From: Oscillospiraceae bacterium
GTDB lineage: Bacteria; Bacillota; Clostridia; Oscillospirales; Oscillospiraceae
Assembly (NCBI GenBank): GCA_017515345.1
Contig: JAFWFZ010000005.1
Location: 1-64,000, forward strand
Length of the DNA stretch: 64,000 nucleotides
Direction of reading: 5' to 3'
Part shown: positions 24,408 through 31,911 of the stretch, in pieces
Position numbering within the stretch: the stretch's first letter is position 1
Layout of the letters: the number at the start of each line of letters is the position of its first letter
Program-made: the position numbers and the translations under genes
Notes under the pieces: model-generated
Told to the model about the DNA's origin: nothing
The model's database searches: none
Seen by the model: the letters and a program-made list of their open reading frames with translations, nothing else

Positions 24408-25261
24408 CAGCGGTCACCCCCCGTGGTGCTGAGGCTGTCCCTGAGCCCGTTGCCGACGATGTTCAGCGAGACCGTGGTGAGCACGATGGCCGCCACGGGC
24501 AGGAAGGTCAGCCGCGGGATCGACCGGATATAGTCCTTGCCCAGGTGGAACAAATTGCCCCACTCGGGAGTCGGGGGATTGATCCCCACCTGCATATAGC
24601 CCAGGATCGTGCAGATGATGAGCGTATCGGCAAGACAGTTGACGATCTGGATGATGAACACGGGCAGCACGTTGTGCAGCACGTGCCGCCGCATCACCTG
24701 GAGGCCGGAGGCCCCCAGCGCCCGGGAGGCTTCGATATACTCGTTGCCCGCCACGTCCAGGGCGGCGGCCCTGACGATCTTCGCAAAGGGCGCGATCGCC
24801 GCTATGGCGAGGCCGTAAACAAAATTGCCCTGACCCCAGCCGAGGGCGCACTCCATCACGATCGCCAGAAACAGGCTGGGGATCGAGGAGAGCGCGTCCA
24901 CGACGCGCATCACGTAAAAATCCAGGCGTCCGCCCCAATACCCCGAAAGGAGCCCCAGCACGCCGCCGATCACGGCGGCGATCACCGTTGCCAGCGCCGT
25001 GATGCCCAGGGTAAAACGCCCGCCGTAGGCGAGCCGCGCGACCATATCCCGGCCGAGGAGGTCGGTGCCCAGGGGATGCTCCGCCGAGGGGCCCTGCAGC
25101 TTGATCGTGAAGTCGGTATCCAGGTAAGAGTACTTCAGGAAAAAGGGAAGAACGAAGCAGGCGAGCACCAGGAGCAGGAGCACGGCCGTCGCGGCCACAG
25201 ACCAGGGATCCGAGAAGAAGATCCGCACGGCCCTGGACCGCGGGCTTTTTTCGTTTTTCAT
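24407..25261 (-). CDS. ABC transporter permease (DppC/NikC-like)
   Basis: A 284-aa inner-membrane permease starting MKNEKSPRSRAVRIFFSDPW, with a first hydrophobic segment at about residues 20-42. An extracytoplasmic loop carrying HPLGTDLLGRDMVARLAYGGR follows, the DppC/OppC hallmark. The ATPase-contact loop is EYIEASRALGASGLQVMRRHVLHNV. It overlaps the DppB-like stop and the OppD-like start by ATGA on each side, so the operon is tightly coupled. Confidence 0.93.
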   Translation of the reverse strand: MKNEKSPRSRAVRIFFSDPWSVAATAVLLLLVLACFVLPFFLKYSYLDTDFTIKLQGPSAEHPLGTDLLGRDMVARLAYGGRFTLGITALATVIAAVIGGVLGLLSGYWGGRLDFYVMRVVDALSSIPSLFLAIVMECALGWGQGNFVYGLAIAAIAPFAKIVRAAALDVAGNEYIEASRALGASGLQVMRRHVLHNVLPVFIIQIVNCLADTLIICTILGYMQVGINPPTPEWGNLFHLGKDYIRSIPRLTFLPVAAIVLTTVSLNIVGNGLRDSLSTTGGDR

Positions 25262-26199
25262 CAGGCCCTGCCCTCCTTTCCCCGGGCAAGCCTTCCGCTG
25301 CGCCAGCTCACGTTTTCGCGCATGGCGGGGTTGACGATCAGATACACCGCGTCCGCCAGCACCCCTACGCAGCACATGGTAAAGCTGATGAAGATCGCCG
25401 CGGCCAGCACGGTATTGGTGGTGCGGGATCTGATGGCGTTGGCGAGATACATGCCGAGACCGGGCAGGGAGAAGAACCTGTCCACCACGATGCATCCGCA
25501 GATGAGATAGCCCACGATCGAGCTGATCACCGAGACGATGGGCACCAGCGCGTTCTTGAGCGCATGGCGGTAGACGACGCTCCGGTTCCGGAGGCCAAGG
25601 GAGCGCATCGCGGTGACGTACTGCTTGTCCAGCACCTCGCACATGGCTGTTCGCGTGATGCGCGTGATGCTCGCCACCACCGAGAGGACGATGGTGCCCA
25701 TGGGCATGATGTAGTCCGTTTTATCCATCATCAGCACGTTCAGCCAGCGCAGCTTCACCGCGAAGAACATCACAAAGCCGAAGGCGATGCAGAACGAGGG
25801 CACGGCGGAGATGACCATCGTCACGGCGCTGACCGCTCTGTCGCCGGCGGAGCCGCGCCGGACCGCCGCGAAAATACCGGCCGGCACGCCGATCAGAAGG
25901 GTGAGCAGCAGGGCGGCGCCAGTCATCCTCATCGTGAAGCCGTAGTGACGCAGGAGCTCATTCGTTATAGGCCGCCTCGTGCTTGGGTCCACGCCGAAAT
26001 CGAACTTCGTCAGGACGTGCCAGATATAAACAAAAAACTGCGAGAGCACTGAGTTTCCGGTACCGGCGTCGTCCGCGTAGGTCACCATCCTGAACGTATC
26101 GGTACCCGTGAGGGAGGCCATGAGCAGGAAAATGACGAGGGTGACGACAATGACCGTCGGGATGATCAGCAGCACCCGCTTGACAAAATAACCAAGCAT
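25261..26199 (-). CDS. ABC transporter permease (DppB/NikB-like)
   Basis: A 312-aa permease starting MLGYFVKRVLLIIPTVIVVT, the typical DppB/NikB opening with the first membrane helix at about residues 8-30. The ATPase-contact segment YVTAMRSLGLRNRSVVYRHALKNALVP is present. It is the first gene of a four-gene importer (B-C-D-F). No substrate-binding lipoprotein is encoded beside it, which is unusual for this transporter class. The start at 26199 follows CGGGGTAAATGGT; an ATG 7 codons earlier is possible. Confidence 0.92.
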   Translation of the reverse strand: MLGYFVKRVLLIIPTVIVVTLVIFLLMASLTGTDTFRMVTYADDAGTGNSVLSQFFVYIWHVLTKFDFGVDPSTRRPITNELLRHYGFTMRMTGAALLLTLLIGVPAGIFAAVRRGSAGDRAVSAVTMVISAVPSFCIAFGFVMFFAVKLRWLNVLMMDKTDYIMPMGTIVLSVVASITRITRTAMCEVLDKQYVTAMRSLGLRNRSVVYRHALKNALVPIVSVISSIVGYLICGCIVVDRFFSLPGLGMYLANAIRSRTTNTVLAAAIFISFTMCCVGVLADAVYLIVNPAMRENVSWRSGRLARGKEGRA

Positions 26200-26438
26200 A
26201 CCATTTACCCCGGTTAACACTGCAAATATAAGGGAATTATCTCATGATTCACCGTAAATGTCAATCGTCCGCGCCCGTCTCCGCCCACGCTCCGGCGCGG
26301 CCGCTCCGCGCCGCAGCAGGCTCCGTGAAAATCGAGGCGCCCTGCGCTCCGCCCCGGCCTCCCGCTGTCCCTTACGCCGGATCCCCCTGTCCGGCCGACG
26401 GCGGGAGCGGAGGGCGGGACAAAGCGGATATTTTTTTG

Positions 26439-26467
26439 TTGACAAATGTAAACTATTGTGCTATGCT
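26439..26467 (+). promoter_or_regulatory. Consensus promoter of the blaI-M56 operon
   Basis: TTGACA, 17 bases, TATGCT, 42 bases before the BlaI start. The -35 overlaps the first operator. Confidence 0.85.
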
Positions 26468-26488
26468 TTGATTGGGTTACAAATGTAA
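26440..26488. promoter_or_regulatory. Two BlaI/MecI-type operators
   Basis: Two near-identical dyads, TGACAAATGTAAAC at 26440-26453 and TTACAAATGTAAAC at 26477-26490, share the TACA/TGTA core bound by BlaI-family repressors. One overlaps the -35 and the other follows the -10; centres are 37 bp apart. This indicates autorepression. Confidence 0.85.
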
Positions 26489-26508
26489 ACAATATGGGGG
26501 GACGAAAA

Positions 26509-26898
26509 ATGAACGGGAACGGCATCTCTCTCACAGAGGCGGAGTGGCAGGTCATGGAGCAGCTCTGGCGGCTGGAGGCCGCCACCGGCCGCGAGGTGAC
26601 GGAGCGCATGGAGCAGGAGATCGGCTGGAGCCGCAGCACCACGCTGACGATGCTCCGGCGGCTGGAGGCGAAGGGCGCCGTCACCTCAGACAGCGCGGAC
26701 GGCGTGAAGCGGTTTTCCCCTGCCCTGCGCCGGGAGGACGCCGCCCTCCGGGAGACGGAGGATCTGCTGAGCCGCGTCTACCACGGCAGCGTCAGCCTGC
26801 TGGTCAGCTCCCTGACGAAAAAGCAGACCCTTTCCAGGGCGGAGATTGAGGGGCTCTACGCCATTTTGAAGGAAGCGGAGGTGACGGAAGATGGTTGA
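26509..26898 (+). CDS. BlaI/MecI/CopY-family repressor
   Basis: A 129-aa protein with the penicillinase-repressor winged helix: ISLTEAEWQVMEQLWRLEAATGREVTERM, then WSRSTTLTMLRRLEAKGAVTS (recognition helix), and a C-terminal dimerisation part with VYHGSVSLLVSSLTKKQTLS. It would bind the two dyads in its own promoter and be cleaved when the M56 partner is activated. The ATG at 26509 follows GGGGGGACG. Its stop overlaps the M56 start by 8 bases. Confidence 0.95.
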   Translation: MNGNGISLTEAEWQVMEQLWRLEAATGREVTERMEQEIGWSRSTTLTMLRRLEAKGAVTSDSADGVKRFSPALRREDAALRETEDLLSRVYHGSVSLLVSSLTKKQTLSRAEIEGLYAILKEAEVTEDG

Positions 26899-29230
26899 GT
26901 GGATCATCACCTCATCGGCGCTGATCGCGGTGCTCATCGCGGTGCGGTATCTGTTCCGGGGACGGATCGGCCTGCGGCTGCAGTATGCCCTGTGGCTCCC
27001 GGTGCTGCTGCGGCTGCTGATCCCGGCGACCTTTGGCGCCACGCCGTTGAGCGTCCTGAACGCCGCGCCGGATATGCCGGAGCAGGCGGAAACGATCAGC
27101 GTCCAGACCCCGGCGAGCTACAGTGTGCAGTCCGACGGGCGGGAGATCTGGTCCGGCTTTTCCCCGCCGCCGGAGTCGGTCATTGAGGAGGCCCGGCAGT
27201 CCGGGGAGGATTACAGCGTCGTCCATACGACGCGGGAGGTCCGCCTGGCGCCGATCCTGCGGATGGTGTGGCTGGCCGGCATCCCCGTCATGGGGCTCTT
27301 GCTCCTCCTGTCCAACCTGCGCTTCGCGGCCAGGCTGAAAAGGACGCGGCGTCCGCTGGAGCTGGAGGGCGTTCCCCTGCCGGTCTGGCTCTCCGACGAG
27401 GTGGAAACGCCGTGCCTGTTCGGGCTCCTCCGGCCGGCGGTCTACATCACGCCGGAGACGGCGGCGGACAGCGTGTGGCTGCGCCACGCCGCGGAGCATG
27501 AGCTGAACCACTATCGTCAGGGGGACCACGTCTGGTCGCTGCTGCGGTGTCTCTGCCTCATGCTCCACTGGTACAATCCTCTGGTCTGGATCGCGGCGCT
27601 CCTCTCCCGCAGGGACGCGGAGCTGAGCTGCGATGAGGCCACGGTCCGACGCCTGGGCGAGGACGAACGGGCGGAATACGGCCGGACGCTCATCGCTATG
27701 ACGTGTCGGAAGCGCCCCGCCCTGCTCCGCACCGCCACCACCATGACGGGCAGTGCGCATACGATCCGCGAACGGATCGTGCTCCTGGCAAGGAAGCCGA
27801 AAACGGCGGCGGTCACGCTTCTTCTGGTGCTTGTCATCGCAGCCGTCGCCGTGGGCTGCACCTTCACCGGGGCAAGAAAGGAGGCTGCCGATCCCGGGAA
27901 AGCGCCGGAGACTAACGCTGAGCCGGCGGTCACCGAATCGCCCGCCTTCGCCTTCTCGGACGCCGATGATACCATCCCGGTCGAGCTTGCGGAGGAGCTG
28001 AAGGACCTGCCCGCGCCGGTCACGGGCTTTGCGGCGGAATGCGTCCGGGACATCCTGCATCAGTGGAACGACGGGGAGTGGGTCGCCGCCGATCTCTCGG
28101 TGGCGCACACTGACAAAATCATCCGCGCCCGGATCGTCGGCCTCGATCAGGTCCCCACCGGCACCGCCGGCGAGAACTGGGACATCCGGCTCTATCGGCT
28201 GTCCTTCCGGCTGCTGACAGAACACAGCGGGGAGAACGGGGACGTGGTGATCCGGGACGGGGAGACGGCGGAGCTCATCGACGGGCGGATCTGGCTCACG
28301 GAGCGATCTTTCGGCGGGCAGCCGTGTCTGCTCCTGATGCACTATTTGGATACCGACGTCTGGACCCGGGTCGCCGTCACCACGACCCAGGCCGTTGAGG
28401 AGGAGTACGGCACCCCGGAGCTGCTGGAGCGGTACGGCGACGCATACACGGCGGCGGCCATGGAGCTCTCCCGTTCCTGGCGGGAAGCGGCGCGGGACAG
28501 AACGCCCCCGGCGACGGATCGGTCGGATCTGCTGCAAAAGCACTTATCCGGAGAAAACGGGACCGACCTGACGCTGTTTCTGGCTGATACAGGCGACTGC
28601 GGCACGTATCACATGGGTTTCCTTGAGACCCCGAGCTGGATCAGTCAGGCGCTCTCCGGGTTTGAGCTTCAGCCGCTGAAGGAGCCGCCTCCGAAGCCGA
28701 GCGACTACTGGCTCACCGCCGACGACGGCAGCGGCGGCTCCATTACGTTCTGGCACTCCCCCGACGGCGACGTGCTCCAGTTCGTCAGTGAGCGCGGCTC
28801 CTCATTTTACCGCGCAGCCCCATCCGACGGCGCGGCAATCTCCCCGGCGGAGAGCATGCGACGGATCTTTGACGGGCTTGAGGTAAATCGGGAGATGGTA
28901 TTCCCCGATGACGGAGGAGCGGAGGAGGCGGCGGAGCGGTTCGTCCGCGACGTATTCCCCCGGCACATGACCTCCCTCTCCCCCGGGAGCTGGTACGGCG
29001 TCAGCGAGTACCGGCTCCTGGACTGGGAGGTGACCGAAACGGACGGAGACGCGTGCACGGGCGAATTCCGCTGCGCCGTGATCCCCGCCGCGCAGCCCTC
29101 GGCCTTCCAATACCTTGAGCTGGCGGAGGAGGGAGAGGGCGAATACGACGGCTGGCTCATCCTGGATCAGCGATTCACCCTGCAGGAGCAGGAGGGCGGC
29201 CGGTGGCGATGCGCCTCGATCGCCCGCTGA
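26891..29230 (+). CDS. M56-family (BlaR1-like) membrane metallopeptidase with novel-looking sensor region
   Basis: A 779-aa protein. The N-terminal M56 module has membrane helices at about residues 4-20, 33-48 and 124-141, the zinc motif HELNH at 203-207, and SCDEATVRRLGEDERAEYGRTLI as the conserved downstream region. A fourth helix lies at about 310-326. The roughly 450-residue exported C-terminal part has no Ser-x-x-Lys penicillin-binding domain, so it is not a classical beta-lactam sensor. It contains a low-complexity linker and at least two folded segments I do not recognise. It should cleave or inactivate the coupled BlaI protein in response to an unknown envelope signal. Confidence 0.9.
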   Translation: MVEWIITSSALIAVLIAVRYLFRGRIGLRLQYALWLPVLLRLLIPATFGATPLSVLNAAPDMPEQAETISVQTPASYSVQSDGREIWSGFSPPPESVIEEARQSGEDYSVVHTTREVRLAPILRMVWLAGIPVMGLLLLLSNLRFAARLKRTRRPLELEGVPLPVWLSDEVETPCLFGLLRPAVYITPETAADSVWLRHAAEHELNHYRQGDHVWSLLRCLCLMLHWYNPLVWIAALLSRRDAELSCDEATVRRLGEDERAEYGRTLIAMTCRKRPALLRTATTMTGSAHTIRERIVLLARKPKTAAVTLLLVLVIAAVAVGCTFTGARKEAADPGKAPETNAEPAVTESPAFAFSDADDTIPVELAEELKDLPAPVTGFAAECVRDILHQWNDGEWVAADLSVAHTDKIIRARIVGLDQVPTGTAGENWDIRLYRLSFRLLTEHSGENGDVVIRDGETAELIDGRIWLTERSFGGQPCLLLMHYLDTDVWTRVAVTTTQAVEEEYGTPELLERYGDAYTAAAMELSRSWREAARDRTPPATDRSDLLQKHLSGENGTDLTLFLADTGDCGTYHMGFLETPSWISQALSGFELQPLKEPPPKPSDYWLTADDGSGGSITFWHSPDGDVLQFVSERGSSFYRAAPSDGAAISPAESMRRIFDGLEVNREMVFPDDGGAEEAAERFVRDVFPRHMTSLSPGSWYGVSEYRLLDWEVTETDGDACTGEFRCAVIPAAQPSAFQYLELAEEGEGEYDGWLILDQRFTLQEQEGGRWRCASIAR

Positions 29231-29249
29231 CCGCAGCGCGTACACAAAA

Positions 29250-29277
29250 CACGCGGCCCGGATTACCGGGCCGCGTG
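29250..29277. terminator. Bidirectional terminator between M56 and DUF362 genes
   Basis: CACGCGGCCCGG and CCGGGCCGCGTG form a perfect 12-bp stem with a 4-base loop. TTTTGTG follows on the minus strand. Confidence 0.8.
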
Positions 29278-29292
29278 CGCCGATATTCTCTT

Positions 29293-30444
29293 TTATTTCC
29301 CCAGCAGCCGCACGATGGCCCGTCGGCCGATCTTCATGGCCCCAACGGGGCAGAACTCCTGGCAGCAGAAGCAGCGGATGCACACCGACCGGTCGATCCG
29401 CGGCTTTTTGTTTTTCATGGTGATGGCCTTCGCCGGGCAGATGGAGGCGCACTTGCCGCAGCCCACGCATTCGCCGCTCCTGAGCTTCGGGAACGGCGAC
29501 AGGATGCCGGTGACGACCCGGTCCGCCAGCCTGCCCGCCGGACCGGCCCCCAGCAGGTGAAAGCCCACGGTGGACTGGGCGGGCGCCGTCTCGAAATCCG
29601 GGACGGCATATTTCGCCGGATCGCCGAAAATCCGGTCCCTGTCCGGCTCCTCCGGCAGGAGTCCCCGGCGCGCGGCGGCGGACAGGGTGGGCACATCCTC
29701 CGGCTTCAGGCCGATGAGCTCCGCGCACAGCCGGTCCAGCAGATGCCCGTCCGCCGACGCCAGCAGCACCCCCGTTTTCCGGGGCGTACCCTGGGTGGGG
29801 CCGTTCCCCTCCATGGCGATCACCCCGTCGCAGATGCACAGGCGGGGCTTTATATACTCGTACACGTCCACCAGCATGTCGGCAAAATCCTCCGCCCGGG
29901 GGTATTTATAGTGGAATTCCGGCTTGACGGTGCCGGGGATGGCGCCGAACATGTTCTTCACCGCGCAGGACATGCCCATCATGCCGTGGCTTTTCAGCTT
30001 GCACACGTCGATAACGGCGTCCGCCTTTTTGAGATACGCGGTGAAGGGGAAGCACCTGGCCTGCACGGCCTCGGGATAATCCGCCGTCTCCTGGGTGAAG
30101 TCGCCGTTCATCACAGCGCCGAACTCCTCCGCCCGGCGCATGCCGCAGGCGTCGTAGACCATCCCCACGAAGGACGCGGTGAACAGGCCGCCGGGGCTGT
30201 CCCCCACGACCACCTCCGCGCCCCGCTCCTTCAGGAGCCGCGTCAGGGCGCATACCAGCTCCGGGTGCACCGTTGCGGCGCGCTCCGGCTTCAGACCGGC
30301 CACCAGGTTCACCTTCACGGCTACGCGCATCCCCGGCCGGACGAAATCCAGCCCGCCGGTCTTTTCCAGGATGAGGCGGAGCGCCTCCTCCACCTCCTGC
30401 CTGTCATAGCTGCCGCAGGGCGCCAGCGCCGCGTCGTACCTCAT
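29293..30444 (-). CDS. DUF362 domain protein with two [4Fe-4S] clusters
   Basis: A 383-aa protein. A DUF362 domain covers about residues 1-300 (VKVNLVAGLKPERAATVHPELV; VIDVCKLKSHGMMGMSCAVKNMFG). A C-terminal double-cluster ferredoxin follows (CVGCGKCASICPAKAI and CIRCFCCQEFCPVGAM). The family is widespread in anaerobes and its reaction is not established; the fused ferredoxin implies electron transfer. It is divergent from the TrkA-C membrane gene, and each has a clear promoter. Confidence 0.92.
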   Translation of the reverse strand: MRYDAALAPCGSYDRQEVEEALRLILEKTGGLDFVRPGMRVAVKVNLVAGLKPERAATVHPELVCALTRLLKERGAEVVVGDSPGGLFTASFVGMVYDACGMRRAEEFGAVMNGDFTQETADYPEAVQARCFPFTAYLKKADAVIDVCKLKSHGMMGMSCAVKNMFGAIPGTVKPEFHYKYPRAEDFADMLVDVYEYIKPRLCICDGVIAMEGNGPTQGTPRKTGVLLASADGHLLDRLCAELIGLKPEDVPTLSAAARRGLLPEEPDRDRIFGDPAKYAVPDFETAPAQSTVGFHLLGAGPAGRLADRVVTGILSPFPKLRSGECVGCGKCASICPAKAITMKNKKPRIDRSVCIRCFCCQEFCPVGAMKIGRRAIVRLLGK

Positions 30445-30477
30445 ACTCGTCCCCCGTTTCCTCTTTGTGTCCCCCCT

Positions 30478-30506
30478 ACTCTAGCACAGTTTCTTCCCCT
30501 CTTCAA
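30478..30506 (-). promoter_or_regulatory. Promoter of the DUF362 gene
   Basis: On the minus strand TTGAAG, 17 bases, TAGAGT, about 35 bases before the start. Confidence 0.7.
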
Positions 30507-30524
30507 GCGGTACGCGCTTTCGCC

Positions 30525-30553
30525 TTTACAGGGCGGGCAAAGAAAGGTATACT
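30525..30553 (+). promoter_or_regulatory. Promoter of the TrkA-C membrane gene
   Basis: TTTACA, 17 bases, TATACT, 49 bases before the start codon. Confidence 0.75.
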
Positions 30554-30601
30554 GAATGAAAACGAACGGGAGGGAGGCGGCCGCGCAGGCGGCTGACCAT
30601 C

Positions 30602-31327
30602 ATGAGTATCTACGTTTCCTTATCGCTCTTTTCCCTTGTCATCCTGCTCTACCTGGGCATTGCGGAGCTGTTCACCATCCTGTTCCGGTTCACGGGGCTG
30701 CCGGATGAGCGCGCCCGTTTCCAGGTCACCTCTCTGCTCACGGGCTGCGGCTTCACCACCCGGGAGAGCGAGCTGCTGCTCTCCTCCCGCGGCAGGCGGC
30801 GGCTGGCGAACATCACCATGCTGTTCGGCTACGTGTTCAACATCACCGTCGTGTCCGCGTTCATCAACATCTTTCTCTCCCTGAAGCGCGCGCAGGTGAC
30901 CCAGTATCTGCTGACCTTTCTGGTCCCTCTCGCCCTGGCCGTGTTCGTCGTCATTTTCATCCGGGTGCCTGCCGTGCGCAGCCGGATCGACCGGGTGCTT
31001 CAGCGTCTGGCGGACCGGTTCATTTTCCGGGACAGCTGCAACACCGCGCTGCTGCTGGATTACATCGGGGACGAGACCATCGTCCAGATCACCCTGAGGC
31101 AGGTGCCGGAGGCGCTGCGCGACGTGCCCCTCGCCGCATCCGGACTGAAAAACGGAGAGAGCATCCTGGTGATGCTGGTGGAGCGGCCGGGGGAAAAAGC
31201 CGCGCCCGCCGAGGCGGACACCGTCTTCCGGACCGGCGACAAGCTGACCGTTTTCGGCGATTACCGCACGATCTGCCGGGTGTTCTGCGCCGGCGAGCGG
31301 TTTTCCGACCTGAAGGAGGAGAAATAG
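30602..31327 (+). CDS. Membrane protein with TrkA-C (RCK_C) domain
   Basis: A 241-aa protein. Hydrophobic helices lie at about residues 6-28, 72-94 and 103-122. A C-terminal TrkA-C-like domain (about 155-238) contains LRQVPEALRDVPLAASGLKNGESILVMLVERPG and VFRTGDKLTVFGDYRTICRVF. TrkA-C domains bind regulatory ligands in ion transporters, but this protein is too short to be a full channel. It may be an accessory or regulator of ion transport. Its stop overlaps the GTG start of the acetyltransferase by one base. Confidence 0.85.
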   Translation: MSIYVSLSLFSLVILLYLGIAELFTILFRFTGLPDERARFQVTSLLTGCGFTTRESELLLSSRGRRRLANITMLFGYVFNITVVSAFINIFLSLKRAQVTQYLLTFLVPLALAVFVVIFIRVPAVRSRIDRVLQRLADRFIFRDSCNTALLLDYIGDETIVQITLRQVPEALRDVPLAASGLKNGESILVMLVERPGEKAAPAEADTVFRTGDKLTVFGDYRTICRVFCAGERFSDLKEEK

Positions 31328-31731
31328 TGGAGATCCGCGACTGCGCCGCCCTCCCTTCGGAGGAGGCGCTCCCGCTCTATGAGAGCGCGGGCTGGACCAA
31401 TTACACCGGCGCGCCGGAGATGCTGGAGGCCGCCCTGCGGGGCTCGCTGCGGGTCCTCGGCGCCTATGACGGGGCGCTGCTCACGGGGCTGATCCGGGCC
31501 GTGGGCGACGGTTCCTCGATCCTTTTCGTGCAGGATATCCTGGTGCTGCCAGCGTACCGTCGGCGGGGGATCGGCTCCGCTCTGATGCGCGCGCTGCTGG
31601 CCTCCTTCCCCGGCGTCTATCAGGTGCGCCTGTGCGCGGATGATACGGAGGAGGCCGCCCGCTTTTACCGCTCCCTCGGCTTCCTGCCGGATGAGGAGAC
31701 GGGCTGCCGCTCGTTTTCCATCCTCCGCTGA
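31327..31731 (+). CDS. GNAT-family N-acetyltransferase
   Basis: A 134-aa acetyltransferase. The acetyl-CoA loop is LVLPAYRRRGIGSALMRALL (R/Q-x-x-G-x-G/A pattern), followed by VRLCADDTEEAARFYRSLGFLPDEE. The substrate cannot be predicted. It starts with GTG immediately at the upstream stop (TAGTG) and has AAGGAGGAG nearby. A strong terminator follows. Confidence 0.93.
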   Translation: MEIRDCAALPSEEALPLYESAGWTNYTGAPEMLEAALRGSLRVLGAYDGALLTGLIRAVGDGSSILFVQDILVLPAYRRRGIGSALMRALLASFPGVYQVRLCADDTEEAARFYRSLGFLPDEETGCRSFSILR

Positions 31732-31744
31732 GCGACCAGCTTAT

Positions 31745-31781
31745 GCCGTCCCCGGACAGCGCTCCGGGGGCGGCTTTTTTT
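31745..31781 (+). terminator. Rho-independent terminator
   Basis: GCCGTCCCCGGA pairs with TCCGGGGGCGGC (one G-U) across 6 bases and is followed by seven T. Confidence 0.9.
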
Positions 31782-31829
31782 GCCGCCGATTACAAATCCT
31801 TAATTTTCAGTTACAAAATGGAACGTGCC

Positions 31830-31858
31830 TTGAATCCGTTTTTTCCCAGTGTTAAGAT
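31830..31858 (+). promoter_or_regulatory. Promoter of the SLH polysaccharide deacetylase gene
   Basis: TTGAAT, 17 bases, TAAGAT, 53 bases before the start codon. Confidence 0.7.
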
Positions 31859-31911
31859 TTACCTGAAAACGACGGGATCCGACAGATCCCGATTCTTGCG
31901 GGAGGCGCGAA

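Noticed and set aside
22454..26199. Naming the importer as a dedicated nickel transporter (NikBCDE)
   Set aside because: The sequence supports only the shared oligopeptide/nickel class. It has its own terminator before lar and lacks a binding protein that would show specificity.
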